Source: Paralvinella palmiformis (lineage: Eukaryota > Annelida > Polychaeta > Terebellida > Alvinellidae). Taken from it: a stretch of 64,000 nt of DNA. The stretch lies in contig JAODUP010000459.1 of assembly GCA_025642065.1 (NCBI GenBank), positions 62,001-126,000 on the forward strand, given 5' to 3'. Positions 1 through 14,971 of the stretch are shown piece by piece. The notes under the pieces are model-generated. The model ran no database searches and had not been told where the DNA came from. It worked only from the letters and a program-made list of their open reading frames with translations. Both the position numbers and the translations under genes were made by a program. Numbering within the stretch: position 1 is the stretch's first letter; the number at the start of each line of letters is the position of its first letter.

Positions 1-1555
1 CGGAACGTGGGTATGTTTTTTTTTGACACCAATGTAAGCAGTATTTAGTGTAATGAAGTATACCTAGCTGTGTGTGATGTGTGGTATAAATTAACTGTGA
101 ATGTAATTGTGAATGTACAGGATTAAGTAACACATGAATACTTCCTGTGAATATTTTAACTTTTATTCACTAAAGTCTATAACATGGCTGTTAGTTTGAG
201 GCATGTTACTATCTTTTCTTATATATTCTTATTTTCCGTAAATTATTTGATTGGTGTTGGCTTCTTCAGCTTACGTCAGACAGTTATGCATAACTAATTA
301 GGGAAATCCCCAGATGCACCAAACATAGTTTATGTTTACTGGATACTAGTATAACAATACAAACTTGATCATACGTCACCATTCTATGTTTGTCATTTAC
401 ATGTGATACAGAAAAATCAATACTTTGGAACTTGATCTTTATACTGACCTTGACATTTGTAATAATCCACATTTAGGATGAATTCTAGCTTCCTGATAAC
501 TCACGGAAGACCTTTGGGGCAACATGATGTACTTATGTCTATACGATTCATAGAAACACATTTAGAGCGTACCCTATACACCACTTCATGTGAATATTTT
601 TACTTTTATTCACAAAGTCTATAAATTGGCTGTGATCGTTTTCTGATTTGATTTTTATAAAATCGGATGATTTCTAAATTTAGGTTAAACACTTTTTAGT
701 TAAGAATGAATAATCTCTTATGATCTTTCTCCAAATTTTATGGATGATAGGGTTTCACAATTATAAATATTTACTCTCTTTTGCAGTTAAATTAATTATT
801 ATTTACTTGATATCCAACTGTAGGGATCAGATTACTGTCATTAGAATCTTTCCAGTTTTATACCATTTTCTTAGATTTATTTGGCTTTAAAAATATTTAT
901 TTTTGTTGCAATACTCACTTGATTAATAACTGATATAGCACATCAATAGTGGCAGCATCTTTAAAAAGCATAGAAACATATATAGATCAGTTGGCTCAGG
1001 TATAGAGTAACCGTTATCATATATTTACAGAATTGACAGCAGGTGTACTGCTATTATTTAAGGTTTATTTTTGTAAATGAAATCCTCTAAACATTCCAGT
1101 TGATCGTATGTTAATGTATATTTGTAGCTTGCGCATTGATCTTGAACCAGAGTGATCAGACACTTTCAGATATCAGCACGTTTATGTTTAAAGTATTTGT
1201 TCTGTTGAGATGTGGTCAGGTGGTAAATATATCAACATTGGATTATGGTTTGAGTCGCATCACAGTGACACTAATTAGGCTTCCATTGTTATCTATAATA
1301 TGTCAATCAATTTCCATCTACGTGAACTATGTCATACTACGTTGTATGAAATGTAATTGTTTATATTATATGATTTGAAAAATAATCAGTTTACGAATGT
1401 TTGTTATGATGATGATTGTGACTGATGATGATGATGGTGATGATGATGATGATGATGATGATGATGACCATATCACCATTACTAGTACAATGGACACGGT
1501 TCCTCTGATGATGATGATGAGGATGATATTAATAATAATAATTTTTAAATTAAAG
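1..1555. other. AT-rich sequence without a supported gene
   Basis: I see no convincing exon. The first ten bases run into GTATGT and could be the tail of an earlier exon. A (GAT)n/(GATGGT) microsatellite lies at about 1410-1467. Confidence 0.5.
1410..1467. repeat. (GAT)n microsatellite
   Basis: Near-perfect GAT/GATGAC repeats. They encode poly-Asp in one frame and poly-Ser on the other strand, and neither is a credible protein. Confidence 0.9.
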
Positions 1556-1621
1556 CTCAAAGAAGCCTGGAGATCTCACAACTTTGATTGGTCTTTAGAC
1601 AATGATGCTAATTACCAACGG
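1556..1621 (+). CDS. MAP3K19: MAP3K19-like candidate upstream exon
   Basis: This is a 66-base open segment (22 codons) after an AG and before GTAATT. It encodes LKEAWRSHNF followed by DWSLDNDANYQR. It starts and ends in phase 0, which matches the phase-0 start of the next exon at 3911. The acceptor tract is weak and lies just after a (GAT)n repeat, so the exon is tentative. Confidence 0.4.
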
Positions 1622-3439
1622 GTAATTGTATAGTGTGTGTGTGTGTGTGCGTGTGTATTCACATGCATTTCTCTGTGTGTGCTTGCCTAGCCTAGCCTAG
1701 TATAACTGTGGCATTACCATACATTTCTTTGACACACTACATTATTGACATAACTATATACTGAGGTGGAGGTAGTGTCAGGTTTTGTGATTGTCTTTTT
1801 TCTACTGTCATCTATTATAGCCACCACAGATCGATTGATTTAATCCTCTATGTAATGGTTCAGTAAATATGCCTTGAGGTAAAAAAAAAACCTCCAAGAC
1901 TGATAAACGTCTATCTCTCTAATTTGTAACTAATCAAACGGCCCGTACCTGACTTGTAGCTGGCTATATAACTGATGATCCGTTCTATTTATAAATAACT
2001 GCAGGGTTACCAGGACAAATACAATCTTAGCCAAGCTTTGTGTCGTTTGTTATGAAGACATATCCGTCCGTCTTATTTTGAAGCAAAGGAGGTCGTGGAA
2101 TTATTTGGAATTATTTTCAAGGAAGATCTACTTTTAGTTTTGGGCTACTTAGATATGTTGCTAAACATTATGATATATTGTCCAGTGTTAATATTCCTTA
2201 ACGATAATGTAGCCGATATGCTGATTATGTCCATCGCGTAATAGCTGGCCAGCACATGAAGATAGCATGTATTTGTCACTGCTGAATTGTAGAAGAAATA
2301 ACGTTGGGGTAGGTGATTTTGTTTTTAACACAACAGATGGTAGATTCTTCATTCACTTGACGACTTGGTCCTGTCTTGCAGTTCTTGTGGTGTCAAATGC
2401 ATCGAGTTTTATGTCATGACCATGAAATAGTTCCACATTAATTATGGCTGAATTGTGGGCAATTTCAATTATTTCTTTGGTCATTGTTGCGGTGCCTCTG
2501 TGGCCTAACTGATAGCTTGTTTATAGCCACAGATCTGTAGCATCCTAGTTCAGACCCCAACCAAGCTATATCAGAAGAGTGTTTCATCTTTCACTTCACC
2601 TTATTATCTTTGGGGGTCACTTGATACATTTAGCTTTACCGTGGGCACAAAAATGGCTGTAAAATAGCAACCTTTCTTTGTAGTAAGCTTTTGGTAAATA
2701 GTATTCCTGCGTATTTTATAAGATACTGTAATACTTTTTACCGCAGCAGCTACCTTAGGAATATGCCGTTTATGAAAACTTTATTTTAGTGATATGCTTT
2801 GTGGTAATTAGACTGTCATTATATATCTGGTATATAGTTATGCGTCTTGGGGATTTTGATCCATTAAAGAATATTTAAACTTCACAACAGCAGTTATTCA
2901 GTTATTAAATTAAACGTATTATGAAAGTTTTACCCTTGCATAAAGAATTTTGCCATAATATATCTCTTAAAATCTTGGCAGTAAAGTTGTTTGTCTATTT
3001 ACCCAAACTCGTCATTGTGTTTCCAGAGCAAATATTTTCTTTGCCCATCTTTTTATCTCTCCTTCTCCTAAAATTTTTCCAATAATAGAAGCATAACAGA
3101 TCTCATCGTATTGATCAGTAAACAATACCACTAACTGTCACGTGGACAGAGAATAGTCTTGACATAATTTGTTAAGCCAGACAGTTAGAAATTTCAATTC
3201 TAGTATTAACTGCTGTTCGACATGGTGCCATAAATTTTTCTTATTGCAAAAAAAAGTAATGATTTGACGAGTCTTGTTTATTGCCTGCTATTGTGTTGAT
3301 GATTGTTATTTTGTCTGTTTGTTGTGTCAAGTAATTAATATCAGCTTCATTTTGCTTATGATGCTTAATGTGTGTTGTGAATATTAACCAAAATATGTTT
3401 ATTTCCAATCATTATTGTTGTACTTAAAATTAAGTAAAC

Positions 3440-3512
<73 letters not shown>

Positions 3513-4633
3513 TCTGTTATGATAATAGTTGTGAAGATGAACTATGTAAATTGCAAACAGTTCAGATTTTATTTTTTGAACATTAATATGAATGCCTTGA
3601 TTAGACTTCGTGTTGACAAGTTTAATTTTACTGACGTATAAAGTACCCCCAAATATAATAACTTGCATTGAATACATCATTTGAGGAAATACTAGTTTCA
3701 GGATTGGACATGGTTTGTGAGAAGCTATATATCTTTTTTATTTCTTTCATCTTGAGCAAAAAGGCCACAGATCATTCGTTTTACACTTGATATTTTATTA
3801 TCTAAATATGAGATATCGTTCAAGATGTAGTACAGATTAGATATTTACATGTATGTTAAAGTTTATGTTGTCATTTCGTTAATTAATGGTAATTTGTCTT
3901 CTCATTCCAGGCCTTGCCAGGTCCCACAATAGAATCAATAACACCAAGACGTAAGTTATTAATCTTGTCACACACACACACACACACGCACACACATACA
4001 CACACTCACATACACACACACACAGGGCATTCACAGCGCACTGCCCAACAAACCACCAGGTTTGCGGTTTGAATCCAGCTCATACTTGTGGTTTTGGCAG
4101 TTGTATCCCTTAGACAGATGCCCTAGACAGAGATTAAGCAACCCAACAGTAATAGCACACACATACACACACACACACATACAGAGAGAGAGATTTTCAT
4201 ATGAAGACAGTGACAGCAGTAAAATAAAATTATATCCAGATCCCTGTTATTCAGGATCGTATCATAACGACTTAAACTTGTGGCTGTTAATAATCAGAGA
4301 ATATTGACACGAATACGATTACAGGTTTTGAGAATATTAGTAAATAATTAGATGGGTAACAACTATAGACAACGATATTGTTATATAGCACAAACTGACA
4401 GCTTTAGACACATTCTTTATGTTATATAACAGGATAGCACTTAAATAATAATGTTGTGTGTGTGTGCGCGCGCGTGCTTGTATGCGTGCATGTATGCACA
4501 TACAAATACGAGGGAGAGACAGTGGGAGAGAGATAGATTGTTTATATATGTTTGGGTCACCAGTAAATGAACTACGGTAATCCTAAACCAAAGGAAAGAC
4601 AAAAAGAAAAGTGAGGACTAATATCTAGTATTG

Positions 4634-4672
<39 letters not shown>

Positions 4673-5802
4673 AGAGAGAGAGTGTGTGTGTGTGTGTGTG
4701 TGTGTTAGTCTGGTAGTGGGTTGTCATAACATTACCTGGCAAAGACCGAGCTCTGTATAGGGCGAGTGTCATAATTTAGAACGCAAAGTATTTTATTGTA
4801 TATCTGACCACTTATTATCAGTTCAGACCACAGATGGATGTGTATAAACTTATTGGTTATCCAGTAAGGTTGTGTTACAGAGAGAGAGAGAGAGAGAGAC
4901 CCCCCCCTCATGTCCTCAGACTGTTTTCTTTGTCTTCTTAAAGATAGAACTGGGCCCTTTGTTTGGATAAAAGTTGCTGATTTAGTCAGTGACAGAACTG
5001 GAGATCTCCAATTGTTGCCATTGGTTGCATTATTCTTGGCAGACTTGCTATACTGGGTTATGTTTGTTAACTCCGTAAACCTTTGCTGACGAAATTGAAT
5101 ATACTTGCCAGAGATTACTGGTTCTTTGGTGAGGCAGTATTTATTGTGGGATTGTTACAAAATCATAGTAAATGGCTATGAGAGGTAAATGTTTTATCAT
5201 TGTCTGCATGTGTTGTTTGATTTCATATTGTTATGTGAATGAAAGATAATTTTCCTTCATTAAGTGTTATTGATGTCGTCGAAAGTAGGTCAGATTGACT
5301 GGTTTGTGTAAATAATGAACTTGTGACGTCAGCACGGTGCGTTTTAGTCATGGACTAAATGAATAGCTAAATAATGACAATGATGGACAATTTCAGTGGA
5401 TTATATACCTGTAATTAGCAGGTATAGAGTCTACTCACTTAGAAACTGACAGTAGTATCATATTATACATAGGTCCACATTTGGAGGTGTGGGTTTAAGC
5501 ATTATCAGTTAAAGTTCCTACTTAACCAGAATTTAATGTTTAAGGCATGAATAAGTAAATAAAATAATTGATTTATTCACAGGTGCCAGCACTATAGTTT
5601 CAATAGAGCGGCATCTGTCGCTTGCCGAGAAAACAAAACGTACCGAGGAGCAGCTTTATAGGGATCTCGCTTCAGGATCTGTTAGGTAAGTAAAATATTA
5701 TGTATGTAATATGGCCTGAGTTATCATTGTTTGTGCACGTATTCATTCGCAGACATTGTTTTCCCTTTAAATATGGATTGGGTGGACGTAGGTTATTTGA
5801 GG

Positions 5803-5843
<41 letters not shown>

Positions 5844-7045
5844 CACACACACTCTACTAAACAGTAATTTAATGTTACCATGATATAGTTGACTATCTTG
5901 GACTATCAATGTTCATCCAATGGGCACATACATACATTGTGTACATACATACATACATACATAAATACATGTGTATAACAAATGCACATGCATACACTGC
6001 CAATTAATGTATGTTGAAGTCAGTTATATTTTGTCAACAACCTTGGTGACCTATGACATCTGTCACAGCAGTTAATGAGATACCTTATTGTTTTCGCGAT
6101 TGACATTTAGAACATTTAGTAGAGAATGGTGAGAGTTTCTTATTAATTCTCATTAATATTGACACCTAACAGTCAGTATATGTCTTTGGTCGAATGTGAT
6201 GGGTTAAGATTCTTTAAGTCATCAGGTCAGCAGCAGATGCTCAGTTGTTACACAACACATCACTCCGGACCTACAGGTGGTATATCTAGGTGATTAATGA
6301 AGTGTACAATGGAGTGGTATTCAGGACAATAGCCTCGAGCCTCAGCCTCGTCACATCAGCCATTTGGGATATTGCTGTATTGGAGAATACCACGCGACCA
6401 AGTCATTGACTCGCCTGAGTCAAGACTTCGGCTGTCCCTGTAACACGAGAGATGGGAGAGTAAAGACATTAGCTTCATTTAGAACAGGTGTTACCCACTT
6501 GACAGGTAGACACGGTGACCCAACAGGCGACCCGAGAAGCAAAGACCAATGTCACCTGCTAGATTTGGATTACATTTGCGTTGATCTGTCCTTGTACCTG
6601 GCAGCCTTCAATAAAGGAAGACATCAGATGTAGCCGTCATTGGTCATCTTAGCTTCTGGCTGAGGTCACTTCAATCCCTTGACCTTCTCTGTCAGATGCT
6701 CATCACATCTTCTTTGTGTTTCTTTGGACAATAACTGCTAATTACTGCTTTCTTCCGGTGTATTAGAATCATACCGGTAGTGCATGAGTGGTAGATTCAT
6801 CAGTCCGAGCAACAGAAGTATCCAGGGATTAACTAAATGTAAACAAAAGTTAAATTAATGTTATGTTCCAGTGTTTGGAGTGAAAAGTGAACACTGGAGG
6901 AACCTCTCCGATTATCTCAGTGGGGGTGGTCGATATGTGTGTGTGTGGGGGGGGGTGAACCTGTCTTAGGACAGTTCTTTGTGTGATTTGGCTTGGTGCG
7001 CTGCGTTTGTTTGTTGGACCAGCTCCAGTTCCGACTTTCTTGTGC

Positions 7046-7076
<31 letters not shown>

Positions 7077-7517
7077 TTCTTCTTACAGTTGAATAGACTT
7101 GGGCACACATATATTGTGGCTGTACATGTTAATACCCAGTCACACGTTCTTCTGTGTCATGTTTGGAAACGTGCCCAAACCTAGACGCTGTTTGTTTAAG
7201 ACTAGTCTCAGAGTTTTAATAACACGCACGCTTCAGTACTTCAATGTTGTTAGCTAGCCTCTCTGCCAAAAACAATGATATGTGGAGGTGCGTATGTCCG
7301 TAGTTTTCATTGTTGATATTAATTTTTATGTTATATTTTTGATTAATTCTTTGATTTTATATGACTGTCATTGACAAATAGTGTGTGTGTGTGTGTGTGT
7401 GTGTGTTACACTGACACATATACATATTTAAATAATATATTTTTGTGATATTTAATCACTGAAATTATAAACAGTAATCTAATAGGGATAGTGTGTTGAG
7501 TTTTTTTTGTATCTTCT

Positions 7518-7554
<37 letters not shown>

Positions 7555-10500
7555 TTCTAAAGCTAATATTTTGGCATGTGTCTATAATTTCTCAGGTATT
7601 CACTAACTCAGCTAAGTAGTCTAATTGTTGTTCAGTAATTGTCACTGACATCTTGTTTTCAAAATGCTTAGCTGTCAGTTGATAATTTGGCTGTCAGTGA
7701 TGTTAAATGTATGATTGAATCTCAATTAAAGATCTGGCTGCCAGTGTGATACTGGGCTGCCACCTTGAGATGTGACTATCATTTTGAGGTGTGACTGGCA
7801 AGTTAAGTTGTGGCTGTCATTTTGATGTCTGGCAATCATTTTTGTGCATCACTTTTAGTCTAATATTTGGCTGTCAGCCAACTTTTTGACCGCTGGTTTG
7901 GTGGCTGCCTGTCTATTTTATATCTTCCCATAAATTTGATGTTTAGGCTATCATCTTCATGCCTAAATGTCAATTAATATACTGGTTAGATATTATTTAT
8001 CTTCATCTGCAAGTTTTCGATTAGATTAGATTTCATGCTCATCCATAATTCCTAACGAATGTATATGATATAATAACACTTTGGTACAAAAGGTCTCTTA
8101 TTACCAAACCCATTGGCATCAGACGTATTACTCCATTTTTGTAATCTGCCTTCAGCAACAGAGGAAGAACGCCAACATCTTGCGCGCGTAGTCCAACGGC
8201 GGGACGTAAACTTAGTCCAATCAAAACACACAATACACCATGGAAGAGTAGGCGAGATGTGAAGTTTGGACCTGGCACCAAACCTCACGATGGAGTTACT
8301 AATACCCATTTAGGATTGAAGAAGTCATCTTGTAGGTATTCTGTAAAGTTTGAGTCATCCATCACTCCATTCACGTTCGCTTTGAAAGCAAAATGAGCTT
8401 CGTTTCTTTCATGCTCAATGTTATAATTAATCTCGAACTTGCAGCTGACCTGGTGAAAGGAAATGCCGAATCCATTCCCCTACCCATCACCACTCTTGGC
8501 CTCGAGTTGGATGACAATTTATATGATAACAGGTTGGTAGGCAAATGATAGTTTTTGGGGTTTGTTTAATGGCAACAGAGATGTGATTGGTAGATGTGAT
8601 CTATCTGTGTCAAATATGGTTCTGTTGACCTTTTTATTAAATAGTTGTTACACTAATTTTGGAACTCTTTAAAATGACTTTATTAAGCATTTTGTGATAA
8701 CTAGCATTTAGAACAATAGTACAAGATATTGTAACATTAGACTTTATTGACTGATTGTCTCCAGTACATGAACACTGTACAGATGCAATGCATAGAGGCA
8801 CCTCTGCCTATTTTATTTTCCAAACAGACTGAGATTAAGCTTGTAAAGTAAAATACACCCGGAAAATGGTCCTGTTTGTGATCTTTTTTGAACAAAAGTG
8901 GGCTTACCATCTTCCAAATAGCGCAAAAAATCACAGAAATCAGGGTTTAGTCTGTGTTCTTTTTTCAGGATGTGTTTATTCTGTGTTTCATTGATTTCGA
9001 TTTTTCAAGTCAGATTTGAAGATTCTGGTTCCTGGCTTCACCATATACTTGATCAGACTAACAAATATTTAATCATTGATCTTGTTTATGTTACATTACA
9101 GTTTCTATATTTATGATAAAGAGAAGTGGTTTATTCTACTGGGTATTTTCTTTCTGTTAGAAAGTAAATGTTATTTCTTAGTTTATCTTTTGTTGTGTTA
9201 GGATGTTTAAGGATGTTACCTGACCATTTCAGAGGTAATCGTATGCCAACAAGTCGGGTGATATCTGGTAGGCTGGTGCAGCAACACCATCAATGTGCTG
9301 CACCAAATGTAGGAGATATGAGTAACCTCGTTGATGAAATATATCTCCGAGGTATGTAAACACGTCTGTTAGTGTTTTAGTCATAATATCCTTTCATTTC
9401 ATGTAATTGTTTTCATGTATCCAGATCCATGCATGAACACACACACACACACACATTATGTGTATCAAAATATTATTTTATAAGTATTACTAGTTATTAA
9501 TGTATCAACAGTTTAAGTATTATACAAGATGAATTACAAACATCATTATTAATGTTATTATTATCAATATATATTTTAACAAGATATTAAAGTAATAGGT
9601 CATTCTTGCTGTAGGTCGTTCATCATCTAAAGCCTCAACTTTGACCTTTAGTGATGATTTTGATGACCAAATGGCACCCCCTATGTCTACGAGTCCACCA
9701 CATTTGACCCCAATACGAACACCTTCAGCATCGGAAAGGAACCGAGGTCTTCGTATACCAACAACAATCAACGAAGGTGAAACAGGAGTTGGTTATGTAC
9801 TCAGTCTTGGTTAGTATTATATAGACAGGTTGAAACTTTTATCCAATTATTAACAATTGACTAATTAATAAAACAATCAGACCCACTTAATAATTATGTA
9901 TCTCTTCATCCGAGGTATGTACCAAGGACTGCAGTTAAGAACTTAAACCATTTTACATCTATGAAACTTGGCTATTGTCAGTATTATTTTCGTTTTAATT
10001 ACCCAGTTAATTGTATTATTAGTTTGAGCTAATAGACCGATCCTGCTAGAACTGCAACATCAAGCGTAAATTGACCGAAGCTCAGTGTTAGGTTAGAAAA
10101 CTATGACTGCTTGTGAGGAATCTCAGATTATAAGGGAAATGACCATCGCATGTTTTTCACCAGTGAAAGCAAATGGACAATTTGTTCCATTCGATCTAAG
10201 ATATTTCATAGACCTAACTGTGTTTACTTTGTTGTCTTACAAAGGTAAGAAAAGCATTTTATTTTCCCCATGTTTACATTCAATATTAAACACGTGCAAC
10301 GTATCACCCAGCTCATTTATATATATATAGCTGTCTAAAGGCAGAGTTTGTTAAGCTGTGCTCCCATTTCATTTCGCCCAGTGACTAGATGTGGGTACTA
10401 GCAGTGATCACATGATACTGAATATTCATAGTTTTCACACAACCACCATGCTGACAGTGTTGTTTCTTTAGCAGAATTGTTTATGTTTTCATAGACACAA

Positions 10501-13500
10501 ATTTCAGAATAAAATATACTATTCTTTTGACAAATGTGAAAGAAATGTAAAAGAGCCACATCTCTCTAGTTTACATTATTTGTGTCCTGAATAAATAAAT
10601 GCTGAATTCATGGCTAATTCATGAAAAATAGTGTGCCTGTTGCACCTTAGACCAAAAGGATGGCAGGATCTGATTTTTTGTTTTACCTGTATATCAAAAC
10701 ATGCTCTCTACAGTCAGAATCGATTGACGTATCCAAATATGTGAACTTGTTCTAGAATGACCATGCCCCTGGCTCAGGCCAAGTGTTTAAATCCATCTTG
10801 ACTTTGACTTTCATGTTATCAGCCGGTTGGCAAATGTTTTCTGACCCAACAACTTGCCCGGGATCCAAATGCGCATGCGTAGCGGGATCGGTCTATTGCC
10901 TATGAAACCAAGCAGACTTTATCATAATATCATTAATACTAACAGTTATAATACCAATCTTGTGATGATTAACATAAACCTCATATTGGAATACAGTACT
11001 AAAAAAGTTGAAAAACACATTTACGAATATGGACATTATCCACAAAGATGATTAAACTGGGGTAGAACAATTTTGTTACTACATAGTTGTTTGTTTGGGG
11101 GGGGGGGTTATTATAGAAATATGGTTTTGCACATTTTACACAATTTGTTTAAAGAGAATTTTGAAAAGGTCTTTAGTAATTTTATTATATAAAGGAAAAT
11201 AGGTGGTTTTTATGTAAATAAACCACACATGCATGTAAATGTACATGCACCCATAGACTAGACAAGCACACACACACACAGACAATATTCTTGATAAATG
11301 CTTTATGACATATTTGGTTGAGAGGTGCTTAATAATAATTGTGATCTAACAAGGCATCAAACATTTGAAGCAAAGATTAAATGATTTATCCTTTATATTT
11401 CCAGATCACATGCACCCGAGCAATGTAAATCCAGCTTCTATAAAGAACAACAGTACAATGTATGTGTTCCCAAATCAGCACAAAGTTCTGCCATGTACGC
11501 CAACATGTCTTCCAGAAGAAGGGGCTGATATGAGATTAGTTGATTACTCACAAGACTTCAGCTATAAGGTAAATGTTTTTTTATTGGTTTGTTTCCTTGT
11601 AACGGCCTTCAGCCGAATGAGGACTTAAGTTATCGCTAGGAAAGAATAAGTAGCTTCCTTCAATCTTTTGCGCAAAGAAGCCGAAATGGTATTATATTAT
11701 GTCTAAGAATAGATATAGAAATGGTTCTAACTGGCATCTGGATTCGCGCAGGTAGCTGTATCCGAACATAATTATTTCTGTTTATGGCTTGTTACATCTT
11801 ATTCGATTCAGGATGATTCACCAAGAGCGGTGACCAATAGAACGAAAGGAGGCTTCAACATCGAGGAGACAAGGATTCGTAATTCAGATGACAGTGGAAT
11901 ACCAGAAGACAAAAACAGCTCCAAGAGTAGCAGTGTGTCGTCGAGTGTGAGTAATTTGTCTTCGAGTTCACCGATCCTTCCAGATCTTGAAGATAAAGCT
12001 GTTTCTGGTGATCATCACGTCCACATCAGTCCGAAGAAGGATTCCAAGTCTGCGACTGATGTGAAGCAGTCTCAGAGTGATTCAAGTTTCGGACAACCAA
12101 TGGACAGCAGCAAAGGAGCCATAAAAAATGTTGATTCGGTGAAACTAAAACAGATTGCAAGAGACAATGCAGTCATGAATCAGCAAAAACTTACTGCAAC
12201 ATCTGATAATGTGGCCTCACAAGGTGGCATCATCATTAGTGAGAGAACAGACTCAATAGGGAATAGCAGTTGTAAATTGGATGATAGTAACTCATTAAGG
12301 GAGAATACACATTCTGAACACAAAATGTCAACGAACCATGGTCAGTCTTCAGTTGACAAGAGAAATCCTCAGGAAAGTAAACCAATACAGAGTGAGAACA
12401 GGATGGCTGAAATGTCACAGAAAAGTGTGTCACCAAATGAAAAACCCTCACAGTCCTGTATAAAACCTGGAAGTGCAGTGACCATGTGTAGTCAAGATTC
12501 TGCAAAAGACAGCAACCAAGGATCAGGCAAACCATGGAACTCAAGTACAAATTTGAAGTCTATTAATACTCGTTCAGGTGCTACAGCCTGTAGTAGTGGT
12601 AACAACAGTAAACCAATAGTACCAGTGAGACCATCTATGACTCCCAGGACTAGTACACATACCAAGGACCAATCATCACCTACTGGTCAGGTGTCAAATG
12701 TTATAGTTGAGGATCTTGATAGTGAACAATTGTGGAATGACCAGGAAAAGTGTGACACAGGCATTGTTTGTAGTTCTGGTGGTGTCAACCAAGTATCTAA
12801 GCATGATACAGGTAAGGTTGGTGGTAATAAATCAACCAAGTCAAAGCCTCCTGGTGATGGTAGGAGCAGATCTAGGGCTGCCAGTAACAGCGTAATGAAG
12901 ATAAAGACAGTTTCAAACAGTGTGATGAAATCCGTGGTTAACGATAAAAATGTCAGCAAAACTGGGAAGAATGATACTAATGTCATTAAGCCAAAGGCTG
13001 GACCTATTTCCATCAATAGGCAGGCTAATAACAAGCCTCAAACAAGTCAAGTATCTGCCACCAAACCTAACCCTACAGGGATGATGTTAAAACAAAATGT
13101 GCCAAAAACCAGTGATAATCCACCTGTGAGACCTCCTAGGAAGTCACAGATTCAAAAAGTCAACTCTTCAGGTGCAAGTTCTCATACCAAACAGGTACAG
13201 ACTAAGTGCAACAATGAGAAGGAAATATCCTCAAAGGAATATGGTATCGTTGTGGTTGAAGAATCAAAAACTGGCACTCAGCATCAACAAACTAAAAAGT
13301 TACCCGCTGGCTCTGAGGCAACAAAAAGTGGCACGAAAGTTGAGGAAATGGATGTACTGAAAGATACTTCACACTCTTCGCCTAGAATGAATATGGACAT
13401 TTCACATGGTGCCAAAAATGATGGAACAGCTAAGTCGTCAACAACGGAGGTCTGCATCACATCCAAGCCAAAATACAGCTTGCTGAAGTCATCGACCTGT

Positions 13501-14811
13501 GAAAAGAGCCAGTCATCAGATGGTACATCGCAGATTAACACAAGCAAGTCATGCGAGAAATCCTCAGTGCCCAATATAAAACAGATCCAAGTTATGCCAT
13601 ACCAGGAGCAAGTGGCACCAAGCCAGCACGAAGGACCTGTCATTGTTGACATCTTCGAGTCTCTTCGTCAGGAACGTGAGCTTGCAGAACAGCAACAGAA
13701 TGAGGATGGCAGATCCAGAGAGAAAGCTGCCGCCAAACAGAAGCAAGTCCTGTACCCAAAAAAGACTAAGACACCTGATGTCCGAGTGACCTCTGCTGGT
13801 GGCAAGACAAAACGTTCCTTAAAAAGTGCAGGTGGTGACAAGAACGAACGTCAGAAGAGACAACAAAACAAGAGAGTGCGGAAAAAGAAAATGACGAAGA
13901 AACAAGACAAGGAAGACTTAATGTTGACGGATAGGCCAACAAAGAAGGAAAAAGAGGGGAAAGGTTCAGTGTATGTATCTGGAAAGGGATGGTATATACA
14001 TACTGAGTGTAATGAGAACAACGATGCTTGTGATGTTCGGATGGACAATGGGTCAGATGACAGTGATGATGATGACACAACGTGGGTACAGCCCAACTAC
14101 ATTAGCGATGATGATGAGGATGACATTCTGCGAACGAGTTTGCAGAGAAATGAGGATTCGTTACGTCACAGCCATGAGTGGAAGAGTATTCCTGGTCAGA
14201 TTCGAGCCGACGATTCCGAAGATGAATTAACCGAGGTAAGTGTTCTGTCTGTTTGTGGGGTCATTTCCAGAATGTGGCCACTCGGCCTCATGTCAGAGGT
14301 TTGACCAGTGTTAATGTTAAACAAACTATTCACTCACTCTTCCTGGACTTAGTCTCTGGTGTTGTTTTAGAGCAATATGGTGTTTTATTGTTGAAGTATT
14401 TTTTTGTGATGCATAATCACTTAGTATGGCTATAACCTCACATAAAAACTTGACAAACTGCTACTATCTAACATCTGTTAATGTCACAAAACTGTGGGAT
14501 TATTTTTGATTAATTAATTCGCTTTTCGATCTAGTCCAGTATTATAATTAATTATTTAATTGTGGATGACTGTATATAGAGTAAAAACACTGATCTGTAT
14601 CCTAGGACTTTGGGTAATTCCTAAACAACATTGATGTTCACTTTGGCTGGGGATGGTGTATATATTTATTTGGCTGAGCATAAGGTGCCAATAGCAAGAG
14701 ATTAAAATATCTGCTAAAATAATGCTGCTTTCCCTTCAAATAGTAATTACACGTGTTTAATATAACATGATGTCACTTCAATTAAACTAAATCATAAATG
14801 ATAGTACTTAA

Positions 14812-14843
<32 letters not shown>

Positions 14844-14932
14844 CATAGAAATATAATGGGCTGTACAGTTAGATGGTTAACATGTGGTGTTATCTAGTAT
14901 ATTTATTACAACATAATATAATGTTTAGTCTA

Positions 14933-14971
<39 letters not shown>

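Noticed and set aside
1397..1555. Protein with poly-Asp and poly-Met upstream of the 1556 exon
   Set aside because: It is a translation of the (GAT)n repeat. Only the part after 1556 looks coding.
3399..3680. Open frames with poly-His/Thr or poly-Cys/Val
   Set aside because: They are translations of the (GT)n tract.
6364..6633. + strand 89-codon ORF in a MAP3K19 intron
   Set aside because: It has no fitting splice sites, no recognised motifs, and is not needed to connect the phased exons.
8039..8309. Two - strand open frames of 80-85 codons
   Set aside because: They are antisense shadows of the + strand exon at 8156-8331, which is supported by splice phase on both sides.
12236..14096. Several - strand and alternative-frame ORFs over 100 codons
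   Set aside because: They overlap the 808-codon MAP3K19-like exon and are shadows of it.
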